Notes under the pieces: generated by a model
The model's database searches: none
Told to the model about the DNA's origin: nothing
What the model saw: only the letters and a program-made list of their open reading frames with translations
Shown: positions 1 through 12,841 of the stretch, piece by piece
Numbering within the stretch: the stretch's first letter is position 1
How the letters are laid out: each line of letters opens with the position of its first letter
Assembly (NCBI GenBank): GCA_945643635.1
Contig: CALZFC010000016.1
Coordinates: forward strand, 3,437,501-3,501,500
From: Allodiplogaster sudhausi
Taxonomy: Eukaryota > Nematoda > Chromadorea > Rhabditida > Diplogasteridae
DNA: 64,000 bases
Reading direction: 5' to 3'
Position numbers and translations under genes: made by a program

Positions 1-3000
1 TATGCATAACAGAAATTGTCTAATGTATTGTGCCGTTATGGACTTTTTCGTGCTTCAGATGAAGACCTTCATCACGGATCTGATCCATCTTTTCAAAATG
101 GACAGCTCAGAGGAGGCGAATCGCTTCGCCTTTGCACAGTCGGGCGAGCCAAGTGCGTACACATCTTTCACATATTTCGCTTGCTTATTTAAAGCTTTAA
201 TCGAACGAAATGGCTTAGACGGCAAATCCGCTCTCTTCCGAATCGATTTCGCTGACTACGGCGACTACGATAGCCTTGAAGAAGGAATCTCAAAGATGAT
301 CACTGCCACTAAGGTTTCGCAAGTTCAGTTTCATATTTACAGGAGTGCGCTACCCTTGCTTTATTCTTTTATTTAAGGGATCGACATGCACCTCTCACGA
401 CATTGAACAGAGCTTCGAGCGATACTTTGGGGAGGATTACATCACGGTAAGAGTTGACACTCACGACAACTATCAGACATTTTGCCTACGAAGGTCTGAT
501 TTGAAAGTTTTTCGTTTCAGATGGGCGAGCGCAAGAAAGTAGTCGTCGTTTTCACGGAGGGTGAACCAGACTGCCCGTACGTAGACTCCGTGGATCGCAT
601 TGCGACCACGTGCAATAAATTAAGAGATGAAGGTTTGAAAAACAACTAATATTTAAGTTTGATCCTATTCCTTACATTAGTCTCAATATCCACATTGACA
701 AGGAAGCGAAAACAATATTATATCAACACGTTTAGATGTCACTTTTTATGCGGTTGGAATTGGAAGAGTTAATCGAACAACACTGCAGAAGATCGCAGGT
801 GGAGATGAGAGAGTTTTCTACGTCAACAAATTCGAGGTTAACAAGTTTGGCCATTGCTCACAAGTAATCCAAATTAAAACAAAATAACGCAGGTGACAAA
901 ATATTACTTAAAACTATTTCTTTTGCAGAATCTCCTGCAGCGGCGTGCAGTCAGCGATCTGCAGCAGCTAATCTGCAAAACCGTTCCAACTCCAACCCGA
1001 GCATGTCCGTGAAATAGCACAGCACAAAAATGCAGTTCTTCTATTTCATTCCACTTCAGCATGCAAAACAACGAAATGCGGGGAGAATTCGGCGTGCCAG
1101 GACACGACAAACGGACCGGTTTGCAGGTTAGCCAACTAGGAGAATGAACAGAGAAGTAGCATCGATTTGTGATGTACTAGTATCTGAGATGTGCATCATC
1201 TGATGATGTGACTTACTTCAGATGCGCGGAGGGCTCCGTCGACGTCTCTGCGGAGAGGAACTTGACCGCTGGCAGTGTCTGCAAAGTCTGCACAACGAAT
1301 ATGCTTGGTCAGTTCTCCTCCTCGTTGAAGGATCGGGGTTATTTGGTGCCGACCAATAAAATACATAAAATACACCCAGCGTTAATTTATTGTAACCAAC
1401 CAAAACCCGTCCGAAAATGAACAAGTCTATGAAAAAATGATAAACATAAAATACGAAATTAATTTAGATGTCGCTTTCGTATTGGACACTTCCGCTTCGG
1501 TGCAAGCCGAAAATATTGACCGCGTATGATTTTTTTTGTTATTTCAACAGAGAAAATACTGTTTACACAAACACTTCAAATAAAACTACAACAGGACATT
1601 CATGAATATATTCTTTCCTTTCGACTTCAGATGAAGATCTTTGTCGCTGGCTTCGTTAATGGCTTTAAAATGGGCTTCGGACAGTCTCGGCAAGTCGATT
1701 TTGTCATAGGCTTCAGTGGCTTAGAAACATGAGTATGTATTAAAATAGTTCCAATCTTCTTCTCTCTACAGGTTCGGCGTTTCTCAGTCGAACGGCCTTA
1801 AGCAGAATTCTGCGTTATTCCGCATCGAACTTAACAGTTTCAATAACAAGCAGAAGTGGATTGACGCGCTCAAGCAGCATGTGACGTGGAGTAAAGTAAG
1901 ATCACAGTATTCTCATTCTTCATCATAAGATTATGGAATGAAATTATATGTTTTACGCCGTCTTATACTTTATAGGGAATGACATGCACTTCCTATGACA
2001 TGGAACAATCCTATCAGCATTTCTTCGAAAACAACCAGCTTAAGGTTTAATTTTATTACCTAAATCTCTCTGATTATTGCTATAACAGGCGATATCGATA
2101 TATGCAAATCAAAATGGAATATAATTTGAGGAACCGAATCGAAGGAGAGTAATGGTGGTGATCACGGATGGACAGCCATCCTGTGACGTTTATGACGACA
2201 GCGTTGAGAGACTCGAGAAGGTGGCAAAAGACATTCGCGCCAAAGGTACAAGGCAATCATTCTTAGACTTTTGATAGCCGCTGCTTGCAGGAGTCACGCT
2301 CATTATGATCGGAATCGGGAAAGAAATCAATAAAGAAGCGCTCGAGAGGATTGGAGGAAGGAATGCAGTTTACTTGGACGACTTCACCGTAAGTACTTTC
2401 CTAGGCATCGCCTTCAGAAAGAAATGATAAGTGGATGATGTACTTAATTGCAGAAGCTTCAAGTTCGCGATTACTTCGATAAGATCCACAACAAAGTCTG
2501 TGAGGCTTCCAGAATCACGAGTTGGTTCCGCTTAGATTCCTTATCAGATCTTGGTTGTCCATTGCTTCCCAAATTATTGATTTGCCTAACGAACTTATTT
2601 TCAGCCTGTAGCCAACTGACTTGCGGAGCCAACACGACTTGTGTGGACACGCCCCAAGGAGGCGAATGCAGGTTAAAGACAACATAAACTTGTTTTAGGA
2701 AATCGTGAATGTGGTTTTTTGAGAAAAGTACTAATTAAAGATGCGGGGATGGCTTGGCTGACTACTCCGATGCTGGCCAGAAGCCCGGCTCCGTCTGCAA
2801 GGAGTGCCAGCGAGCCGGACTTGGTCTCGTTATACCATCGCACTACCCTTTTTTTATCACCTTCAGAAAATTGATTATTTTCTCTCAGACATCGCCTTCG
2901 TGCTCGAGACATCCAAATCTGTCGGCGAGGAAAACACTGAAAAGGTTCGCTTATACATACAACTTCAATACAAATCCTTACTCTCCCTTTGGTTATATTT

Positions 3001-5363
3001 TTTTTATAATATATACTTTGAAATTTATCCGTTGCGTAATTTGTGTGGATTACAGATGAAAAACTTTGTCAAGGACTTTATACGCCGTTTCCGAGTCGGC
3101 TTCGGAGGAACGAGATTCGCGCTTGCCCAGTCGCCCTGTCAGCTTTCCCAAACATAAATCTGACAACATTTACACATAAATATGCATACTAATCTGACAA
3201 GAGAACTCGCTTCCACAGCAAAGTAAAAAATATTAATTGTGTTAATGCAAACTTGATACGTTATTTCCTACGTATAGAATTGAAACAAGGGTAGCACCAT
3301 TTTATTTTATTGCAGCTAACGCAGATAAAGTTGCGTACTACCGCTTCTTGCTAAACGATGCCAATAAACACGACGCGTATGCAAAGTTAATCAACGAGCG
3401 TGTCAACTACACTGCGGTTCGTTTTACTTGCCAACCACTTTACATATATGAATGTCGAGTGTCACAACTTTCACTCGATTTCCTACTATAAAGTTCCGTT
3501 CTCAACCAATCTAGGGTAAATTAAAAAAAACAAGTTGCACTCATCACTGATATTCAAGGGAGGAGTGTGCACTTCCTACGACATTCAGCAGAGTCATCAG
3601 CATTTCTTCGTCGATAAGTACCCAGCGGTAAGCGAATCAGAAATGCGCAACAATAGGTGGAAGTACGGTAACATCTACATATTTATATCCTAATTTACAT
3701 TTCAGGTCCCGAATCGCCAGAAAATACTGATCGTGATCACCGACAGCGATCCTGATTGTGGTTATCCGGGTAAAGACAACGCTTCCAGAATTGAAAGTGT
3801 CTGCAACGACATCCGAAGAAAGGGTGAGCATTTTGTTCTGTATTGCCCAGTGGACATTTTTTTTCCTGTTGTGAAGCTGTTTGCTACATTTTTGTTGATT
3901 CCCACAAATGAACCTCCACTCACTTTTGCAGGCGTGCAGATTTTCGCCATTGGAATTGGCAAAGTCAAGAAGGACACCCTCGACAAAATCGCCGGTAACA
4001 CTACAGCAATCTACTATGAGAACTACAACGTATGTAGGCGTTCTTTTTTCTTTGAATCTTAGACTTCTTATTCTAGCAATTTGCACTTGTAATTCTCACA
4101 AACTATGTAAATGAACAATCTCTTGTGTATTGTGCAAGAAGTGTCCTTGCTCTCTCCAGGCCCTCGACGTGTCTTCCTCGGTCGCCAAGGTGCAAACGGC
4201 TGTGTGCTCCCCACCTGGAGGAGGCGGCGGCGGCGGCTCCGCTCAGAGTATGCTCATCTTCTAGCAAACATACAAAGATTCACTCTAATCACTCAGCAAG
4301 AATTCACTTCCATAAAAACCCGGCCGTCTTTTGGTAACCAATAACTTTGTTTGACTGACAGCCTGCGCTGACCTTCAATGCCAGGACAACGCGGTTTGCG
4401 AGCAGCAACCGTATGGACCTGTCTGTCGGTGAGCATCTCAAGTGTGGACTATGGCATTTATATAATGCTTGGTTCATTTGTTCAGCGAGCAACATCCAAA
4501 ATCAGGAAAACGTAACTGGGTTTTTCCTTCTTTCAGTTGCGCAGCCGGCTATCGAGAACTCAATGGCTCGTGCGAAGAATGCTCCAAGAAAGGACTTGGT
4601 AAGTGGAGATAATGCAATCTTGGTCATGCCGACATAGACTGGAATTGATTTCTCGCCCTTCTGACACAATCTGGATTAGACGTGAAATAGACAAAAGAGT
4701 TAAGAATGAATCTTACTAGTCGGACAAGCAGATAGATTAAAGGAGTGGCCTACTAGAACAACCAAGCAATCGCTGCCGTCTAGCTTCAATAACAACACTC
4801 TGATTCTCTATTCTCTCTCAAATGGTCACATAATTCTTCACAAGGCATTCACTGAAAGCGGAATCTATGATACATATATGTACATATGTACATAGAAGTA
4901 GCGGCATTACGTTCTGCGACATCAGGAGACATTTACAGCCAACACGAATCTCGTCCTAATATAAACGTATCTTCTTCAGACATCGTCTTCGTTCTGGACA
5001 CTTCGGGCTCTGTGGGCGACTACAATACGCAGAGGGTATCACAGAAATAAAGAAGAAGAAAAACAGAAAACAGAAAATAGAAAGAAGGCTAAATGAAAGA
5101 TCCAAGAACCATTTACTATTCGTAATTACAACTACATAAATGTCACCCATAAAGCAATTATTCTTGTTTGAAGATGAAGCGTTTTGTCAACAACTTCATC
5201 TCTCAATTCCGGGTCGGCTTCGGTGGCACTCGATTTGCTCTTTCGCAGTCACCAAAAGAAGACGACAAGAAGGTTGGAGAATGCTCTATTTTCTAGATTC
5301 TCTTTCTCACATTCCCTCTCTCACGTTATCTCTTTCTTTCGCATTCTCTCTCACCGTATCTCA

Positions 5364-5408
<45 letters not shown>

Positions 5409-6444
5409 ATAGATGGCATCTCTCTTAATGCTTGGTAAAGAATGCAATTGTTCAGGCCTACATGCACTTCAAATTAAACGACTTTGCCAACCTCGCTAAA
5501 CTACAAGCTGCCGTCAACGAGAAAGTGTACTTCTCCGCGGTCAGGAAAACGATTATTTTACCGTCTCTATTGCATTTCTTTTTTAATTACCTTATTTATT
5601 AGTGCAGGGCGAATTTCTTATCAGGTAAAGAAAGCGGTTTTCAGGGCTACACCTGCACATCGTATGACATTGAACAGGCGTACGACGAATACTACGTCAA
5701 GACGTATCCAGAGGTTAGACTAATATCCAGTTTGCAAGTTTAAATAATTGATAGTTCTAGACGCTGATTGTGAGACAATTTTTAATCGGATACAAATGCT
5801 ACATAGATTAGAAGTACTCGAACCTTCTTTGTTCAGGCACCGGACCGAAGGAAGATTATGATCGTGATCACTGACGGCGAACCGTCATGCGAGTACTCGG
5901 AAGGAGACAGCGTCGCACGCTACAAGAAAGTCTGCGATGGACTGCGCAGCAAGGGTGCGGAGAACGTTCATTCTTTAAGGCTACTCTCATATAAAGATCT
6001 ATTTGCGATATCTCAGGATCAAAGTAATCTGGAAGAAATAGAGGTTTGCATCGAACAGATGCTGTTTATTATTAGTACTATCTGCAACATTCATGTTTAT
6101 ACGAGCCCTCAAAACTTACACAATTAGCTAAACTAGAAGCCACTTTGAGGTGTCACGATTTTCGCTGTTGGCGTCGGAGATGTGCAGAAGTCTACACTGG
6201 AAGTGATTGCCGGAGGCGACAAGGCACTCTACTTTGACTGCTTCGAGGTGGGATTCTCTCTCTTTCTGGCAATGTCCTTAGGAAACTCCTTTAACATATC
6301 ATCGATCAAAAGTAATAATCGAACAACCGGTAAACTATTGAAGACTTAATACTAGTCATTCCTTACTTGTAGGATCTCGACCTCGACAAAAATGTGCTTG
6401 GCCTCGAGAAGATTGTCTGCGACTCCAAACCTCGGCCAATGTAG
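1..6444 (+). CDS. multi-module vWA/EGF-like extracellular protein (5' end outside window)
   Basis: Split gene of many short exons; the start lies before base 1 and the stop is TAG at 6442-6444, followed by AATAAA at 6652-6657. Four vWA modules are visible: about 56-900 (its beginning is missing), 1469-2500, 2890-4240 and 4980-6444. Each full module reads DxAFVLDTSxS-like, then MKxFVxxF..GFG, a CTSYDIxQ exon, a VITDGxPxC exon and an IFAVGIG exon. EGF-like segments with paired cysteines (for example CGENSAC, CADLQCQDNAVC, CAAGYREL) join them at roughly 1060-1310, 2605-2831 and 4362-4603. vWA domains bind metal through a DxSxS...T...D site and usually mediate adhesion or matrix contacts; an extracellular role is inferred. 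The metal site varies: DTSAS (module 2), ETSKS (3), DTSGS (4); the distal motif is TEG (1), TDG (2), TDS (3), TDG (4). A few vWA-to-EGF junctions are unresolved. No close named orthologue recognised. Confidence 0.88.
1690..1771 (+). other. GC-AG intron in the vWA gene
   Basis: The exon carrying GFGQS ends in CTCG, followed by GCAAGT instead of GT; the acceptor is TCTCTACAG at 1771. Splicing CG to the following G restores an arginine codon and continues into FGVSQSNG. The paralogous modules at about 3100 and 5230 read GGTRFALxQS without an intron, so the joint is supported by homology inside the same gene. GC-AG introns are a known minor class with otherwise strong donors, as here. No GT donor nearby keeps the frame. 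Confidence 0.75.
5349..5406 (+). repeat. (CT)n microsatellite in a vWA-gene intron
   Basis: The intron after the exon reading RFALSQSPKEDDKK becomes a CT-rich run that ends in uninterrupted (CT)n. It is the first of many CT/GA arrays in the window; another lies at about 6857-6894 in the intergenic DNA after the gene. Confidence 0.9.
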
Positions 6445-6854
6445 ATTACAGAACTCTGAGCATGATCGAACTACTAACTCTAATCAACAACAGCCTTCGT
6501 CAAGAATTGATTTGTATGTAATCGTTAGCATCAAAGTAGTAGCAAACATCCTAGTCACTCACTTGATAAAGTTAATGCAAACATCACCATGTTCTTGCCC
6601 AAAGCATGTCCATTAAACCACCTTTGACCAAGTCTGGTTCTTACTCAAAACAATAAAAATTCATTATTTCTCGCGGAATAAATCCGATGCAATTTGGAAA
6701 AAAAATACCCGACAAAGTAAACAATACGAACAGTGGAAATAATTTAAAAGGCAATTAATTAGGTATTAATATCCTTCTTTCGTCAACATGAGCCAAAGAG
6801 CCAAGCATTCCATTTTGCTGGCCAGTTCGAGAACTGCAGAAACAAATAACTTCT

Positions 6855-6897
<43 letters not shown>

Positions 6898-7306
6898 ATG
6901 ACACAAATATGTATATGGTTGACATTAAAATCATGCTTTTATTTTCTGGGCGCGTTTATGCGGTTGACATCGTTGTTAGTATTTACTACTACCGGCGTAG
7001 TAAACTGTCGTTTTCTCAAGTAAAACGCGTTCACAGGTGATTCCTGATGCATAATTATTTTCATGATGCTTCATTATTTCATACCAATATTAACCTTGCA
7101 CGGAATGTTTGCCATACAGTACCATAATATTAACGGCTAATTATAATCAGTATACTGCCAGGAATGTACATAATCGGCATGTAACTGCCACAGTATGCTC
7201 AAGTTAATGCTGAAAATTTTGCTAATGTTTAGATCCGCGTGCAGAACTATTCGAATGATGTTTGAATATCCATCGGTAAATTCCCATTTTGCCGTTACTG
7301 GAAGAT
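6445..7306. other. 3' UTR and intergenic DNA
   Basis: After the vWA stop codon there is about 200 bases of 3' UTR ending near AATAAA (6652-6657), then AT-rich sequence with a (CT)n tract at about 6857-6894. No exon with coding character seen. Confidence 0.6.
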
Positions 7307-7744
7307 TTATCCCCCACGCCCGTTGAGAATACAAGGAAGACACACTCTCTTCACACGTGTTCCGTGTGGCTCTTCACGCTTGACCACGTTCGCGTCATTG
7401 GCCTTCCTGCAAAACTTAATCCTGTATTATTTGCTTCATAAATTCATAAATTTCAAAATTAACATTTTTCTACTTAAAAATATAGCAAAGTTGGAAAAGA
7501 TAAATAAATACATACTATGTATATAAATAAGGTGCTACCAAATTCTAACACTTCAGTCTAGTCGTTGAGCCATTGCAATATTTACTATAGAAACAAAAGG
7601 CGCTATATTGACTAAGGTAAGGACATATACTTTTCAAATTAATAATAAAACCAATGAAGTACACCTTCAAGTTGGAAATAAGAAATTGACTGACGCGAGC
7701 GTGAACACTGCGAGGAAAGTGAGCAAGATGATGAGGATGCGCAT
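7307..7744 (-). CDS. candidate small secreted peptide precursor
   Basis: On the minus strand an ATG at 7744 begins MRILIILLTFLAVFTLAS, a clear signal-peptide-like stretch, 50 bases downstream of a TATA box. A second exon follows a TTTTGCAG acceptor at 7407 and reads KANDANVVKREEPHGTRV, then KR and VCLPCILNGRGG, with TAA at 7307-7309. Two KR sites and a two-cysteine C-terminal peptide fit a processed neuropeptide or small disulfide peptide. The weak point is the exon 1 donor: the downstream frame needs a phase-2 donor, and the only one seen (GTTCAC after 13 codons) would shorten the signal sequence. Function unknown; the peptide could also be antimicrobial. Confidence 0.45.
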
Positions 7745-7794
7745 AGTAAAGGCTTGAAGATCTGGCACCGTTCCAATTATCCCACTTCGTGAAC

Positions 7795-7802
7795 CTTATA
7801 TA
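7795..7802 (-). promoter_or_regulatory. TATA box for the 7.3-7.7 kb peptide gene
   Basis: Minus-strand TATATAAG lies about 50 bases before the ATG at 7744, a spacing that leaves a transcription start about 30 bases downstream and a short leader. Confidence 0.5.
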
Positions 7803-8470
7803 GTACACCTGATCGCTTACCACACCCCTTTTCGCTGAATTGCAATTGTATGTAAATTGGACCTAATCGGCTCCTCTATCCCTTTTTTCGTGGTTAAATA
7901 TAATCATCATTTATCAAGTTGTCGTATTCTATTCATTCCCGATGTTCCCTATTCGCCCTCGCCGAAATTTAATGAAAGAATTAAACATAAAGTCTAACGA
8001 AGAGCTAATAAAGAAAGAACTGTGGATATCACGTGCATGATAACGAAATTGCCAGTCCATTCAGGGAAGGTGAAACGAAGAGCTTGACCGAAGGGTGGAA
8101 CGGTCACGTGAAGCATTGGCAATGACAGTTGGCATAGATTCTTGTAATGTTGACTTTCACCTTTCTGGCGAAGTTTGGAAAAAAAATCTAAGGCTATACT
8201 GAATGTTTCTTAATACTCTTTTCAATACACAAAAAATCCTAAATGGCCATTTTCGAAAAATCAAAATTTCAGGCGTGTCCGACCCGGATTGCCAAAAGCG
8301 TTATCACTATTCGAAAGAACTGAGAATGCATACTATATCCACCGATGAACGAGTAAAACGTTTATATGTTCCAGATATATTAACATCGGGAAAAAATCGA
8401 CAACGTGATTCGACTTTGAGCTGTTCACAAAAATACTACCAATTAAAATTCTGCTCTGAAAACTATGCTA
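7803..8470. other. intergenic sequence
   Basis: AT-rich DNA with no recognised gene. An open frame at 8203-8499 (+) runs into the MITE at 8471 and resembles nothing I know, so it is not called as a gene. Confidence 0.5.
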
Positions 8471-8939
8471 CAGTACCGCCCAACATTTCAGGTACATAAA
8501 TTAATTAGATTAATTTAAATAATTTCAATTGGAATTTGAGCAATTGTAGGCACTTTTACGCAGTTTCTTGTGTTTGTTAGGGTGGTTTTTGACATGCTGA
8601 ACAAGTACATACAGTCAGATTTTAAAAAGAATCTGAAATGAAAAAAAAAACGAATTCGGCCGGTTTTAAGAGGGCCATGGCCGTGTTTTAGGTGCCTTCG
8701 ATAACACAAGATCGACGGCACCTAAAAGGCGGCCATGACATAATTAAAACCGGTCGAATTCATTTTTTTTTTCATTTCAGATTCTTTAAATCTGACTGTA
8801 TGTACTTGTTCAGCATGTCAAAAACCAACATAACAAACACAAGAAACTGTGTAAAAGTGCCTAATATCGCTCAAATTCCAATTGAAATTATTTAAATTAA
8901 TCTAATTAATTTATGTACCTGAAATGTTGGGCGGTACTG
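8471..8939. mobile_element. palindromic Tc1/mariner-type MITE
   Basis: The element begins CAGTACCGCCCAAC and ends with its exact reverse complement, GTTGGGCGGTACTG, and is flanked by TA on both sides (8469-8470, 8940-8941), the target duplication of Tc1/mariner transposases. The two arms, about 220 bases each, match along almost their full length and face each other across a short centre near 8705 (GGTGCC...GGCACC). No transposase is encoded, so it is a non-autonomous, foldback-like MITE. The two mirror-image open frames in the arms are a by-product of the inverted repeat. Confidence 0.88.
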
Positions 8940-8941
8940 TA

Positions 8942-9286
8942 CATATGTTTTTGCTGATTAACATGAAATTGATGTATTTTTCTCGCTAATGCCATTCCCG
9001 CGGATTCCGTAACAGTGAGATTAGTTGTGTATTTTTATTACAATTTGTATCCATGTCTTCCACTTTTTCGAATAAATCACGCTTATGGCAAACGAGAATA
9101 ATATATGTAGTCCCTGAAGGACAACGCCCGAAACTCACTTTAGACTACCGATTAAATACAGAAATGACAGTTTTAGTAAGTGCTTCAATATGCATATGTA
9201 GGTATGTAAATAACTAAACATACGCTGACTTCATGACATAAACACAATGTAATTGGCATTCGGTGTAAGATGCATTTGGAAGGGAT

Positions 9287-9317
<31 letters not shown>

Positions 9318-10049
9318 CCTGATATGTAAATGAAAAATACTTAAATTTCTTCTTCTTTTAAGAGCAGCTGTAGCGTCGAAAGTAGAACCTCTCAAAGAAA
9401 AGAAGAAGAATGGCGAGGGAATTTGCAAGGAAGAGGGCGAGAAAGGGAATGCGCAGTTGGCTGATATTCATTACGTTTTTCGAAAGAGAGGAGAAGGGAG
9501 AAGGGGGCTTGGAGTCGACCAATCCTCCTCCTGGTTTTGATGTGCGGATTATTGCATCCAGCTAAACTGACAGAACATTCAGGGGTGTCGAACACAGAGA
9601 ACTCGGCTAACACGATCCGGGCTGTAGAGTATGAGAAGATTACGGTTGAGAGTCTTGCGAAGTGAAGCGAGTCGTCGGTCTTTGCACATGAATAAAAATA
9701 CAGGAATTGGAAGCAAAAAAAGCCTGTTCGATAAGGACGGGATAATTAGGCAAAATACACAAGAAGTCAGCACGAGAAGGCGGCAAAATCCTGAAAATTA
9801 GAGTGTAAATAAATATTCAAAATGACGTTTGAAAAAGTACATAATAAATATCTAAAACCACATCTTGTGGTGCTATTAATCTAGGTAGAAAACGGGACGA
9901 AAGATGAACTCAACTCTAAGAAAAGTTCCATACAAAAAAGTCGAGCTTATGGTCAGCTTTCTTTCTTCCTAGATTAATAGCACCATTTATAGCAATATGG
10001 GACTAAAGATAAAAAAAAGACCTACTCTCTCAGCGAGCAGCTAGCGTGA
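8942..10049. other. intergenic sequence with (TA)n and a repeat remnant
   Basis: Contains a (TA)n tract at about 9287-9315 and, at about 9000-9085, a stretch (TTTTTCGAATAAATCACG and flanks) that matches 32320-32425 in the dispersed-repeat copy near 32 kb. No gene recognised. Confidence 0.5.
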
Positions 10050-10520
10050 GATCTCCCGTTAGTTTCGAGTTGGAAGGAGGAGAAGCCGGCAAGGACGAGA
10101 ACTCGGGCGATCGTCTTCATGGGGCTTGCGCTGACATGCGGGGCGCACAGCTGTTCATTAGGGACGACAATTTCACTCATTTATAAACATATGTAGTTGC
10201 CCTTTCTTTAATTTTATTGTGTGATAAATTTCAGCGTGATTTTATTTAAATAAAAGGTCAATGCTTCCTTTCAAAAAGAATGACTTGAAACCTCATCAAC
10301 CATGCGTTGCGGATCGGGCTCAGCCACCAGCCGCGAACTGGAAACTTTGGCGCGACTTGCCCCGAACAGTTCCAAGACCTCATGGGAAACAACGTTAATG
10401 TGAACTAATCGTCTCGGAGTAAACCGTCGAACTCATAACACATTTTCACATTAACTATTGTGAATCAGTGTGTGAGAAAATGAAATGGTTCCGAAGGGCA
10501 ACTACGACAAAAAAGCTACT

Positions 10521-12050
10521 TTACGATAATGTGATCAAAATTGATATGGTGAGTGCAAGGTTGCCAATAAATTCCGAATGAACTCTGACAGCTTCTGGCT
10601 TGAGTTGAAAATCGCCTTTCGTGACGAGACGAGTGGTGCCCTCTCGAAGTTCACTCAGAAGCTGCCGAGTCGTTCTGTATTTCAGGGGCAAGAAAGAGGA
10701 TTTGGGTGAAAAGCAGCCTTTGAAAATGGTTTTACAATTAGAATCTACTGCAACGAACGTCGGCGGATTTGTTGAAGTCTGCATGGCAGCGCCCTTGTAG
10801 AGGCTGTTGTAGTAGACGAGGAGAAGCATAACTGCAAAAAGGAAGGCGGCCATCGCAGGCCGCCGCGTCTTCATTGGATCCATGCGCCAAACTTCTTGTA
10901 GAATCAGGGACGAGTACGTCAGCCTGTGCTCGCTTTCCTTGTGTTTATATTTTACTTTATGCAACATTTTAACTGATTAAATGAAACGTATCATGAAAAA
11001 GAAAATTTTTTTTATTTATATGACCTTGATTCTCTCTTCGCGCGGATGTGAGAAAGCAGAACAAGAGCGAGACTCTCCATAGCATATGCGATCGCCAAGC
11101 TGGTTACCAATCCGACTAGAAGCGATGGGGGAAAGACGACAAATTCAGCCAGCGCCCATCCAGTGTCACAGTCAGCTCGTAGGTAGTAATCATACTATAA
11201 TGTAAGAATTAATAATTAGTTTATATTTTCATTAACAAGCTCTTAATTTATCACATACTTTCATAGAACTTAAATTCTTCCTTAAAAGACGGCTGTATAA
11301 TCATGACAGATATTTACATACACACATACATATGAAAAATAGACAGTATGAGTGTAGTGAAAGGCGGCCATTCGTTCGCTGCTAAAAGATTGCGCATGTA
11401 GCACTCCGTCAAGATCGCCTTCAAAACACATTTATCAGAATAAAAATTTATATTAATATAGTATATATATATAATACGATATGAAGAAATCAATTTATAT
11501 TAAATACGATGAATTTATTATATTACCAATGAATGCCTGTAATTGTAATAGATATTATTGAAAAAGAAGAATAATGAAAGCAAGCCCGGGACAAGTATGT
11601 ATGTACCTCTCTGAACCATGCCAAAAGCTCCGTCGAAATTTCCAGTCTCGTTGATCGGGGAGAACCCTCCTGAAAACAATAATGCAACTTATATTGAAGC
11701 CTCATTTCTTGGCACTCGTTCTAATTGTATTAAAAGACCATGAGTTTGCTTAAAAAGAAGACATTATTCCACTTATTTATCCTGTATTCCTTTTATCGCT
11801 GCTTCACCAATCCAACCGAGAGAGTCTACGCGCACGAACTCGGTGTCGGGAGCTGCGCTACGCCAAATGTCCACGTGGATGCCTCCAAGTTCCATTCTCA
11901 TCTTAGGACTCATTAAAAGGAAGTTAATACTCAATAGAAACTTTTGAGAAGAAAGTGCTACTGAATCGTTTAACCTCGAACTGTCTGAAATGGCGTGAAG
12001 TAGAGGAAGGGAAAGACGGCATCGTCTACGTAGCCAATTCGGAGGGGCAT
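10521..12050 (-). CDS. divergent ionotropic glutamate receptor / IR-like channel (partial model)
   Basis: Minus-strand exons follow the iGluR ligand-binding and channel order. MPLRIGYVDDAVFPF (ATG 12050) splices at CAGACA|GTTCGA to an exon at about 11820-11901 with GGIHVDIWRS, the conserved G..vD.w stretch of lobe S1. GGFSPINETGNFDGAFGMV (about 11670-11605) and GDLDGVLHAQSFSSER (about 11420-11350) follow, then an M1-like helix at 11195-11045. A large exon (10950-10545) holds TRRPAMAAFLFAVMLLLVYY, NSLYKGAAMQT (M3 position) and S2-like sequence. A further exon may lie at 10290-10390. No amino-terminal ATD-like domain is visible; the 5' and 3' ends are uncertain. Such divergent iGluR-like genes are known in nematodes and some serve chemosensation. 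The ligand is not predictable, and some junctions are unverified. Confidence 0.6.
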
Positions 12051-12841
12051 ACTCACAATGAACAAGATTAAATGCATTTAACTTAACGCTAAGATATTCA
12101 AATATTCATCAATGAATAAATGTAGGATTCAAAAAAAGTGTTGTATATGAACATACATACATACATATTTAGCTAAGAAATATGGTGAATGTTGTCACAT
12201 GTCTCATACTGCCAAATTGAAGAAGAAAAATGAACAAGTTTCATGCCACTAACACAGGACTTATGTAGCTGGGCAGAAAATATATACAGTTAACCAACTC
12301 CTCTTCACAAACATTTACTCAAGATAAATTTATTTATCTTCTCTCTCTCTCTCCATTATTTTATGACTTTCGAGCTTACAAGATAAACTTTTAAACCTTT
12401 TCTCTCAATTTTCCGTTTTCCTCGAACGCCGTTATTCTCTTGCCTTAGTTCTCGTTATTTGCTTCTCCAATTTCACATTGCTATACTTTAAAAATTCGTA
12501 CGAAAAGTGATGCTATTATAAATAGTTTTTATAGTTTGTCTTTCAATGTACATACAGAGATACATACATACGGATATACATATAAATGTCTGTAATTTCA
12601 GTAACGCTTTGCACAAATTAGCAATTTTTCTCTACATTATTGATGATGTGCTAGTGATCATTTTTTGTCTCTGCGCACTCTTCCGTCGTCGCAATGCTAT
12701 TTATAATAAAAAATATTTGAAACAACGCAACATTCATTACTTTGGCGAGAACGAGAAAATCCAGACTCGGATTACAATGAAGTACACGAGCAATAAGAAA
12801 GAGAAAAAAGACAAAGAGCCAAAAGAACAGCGGAATTAGTC

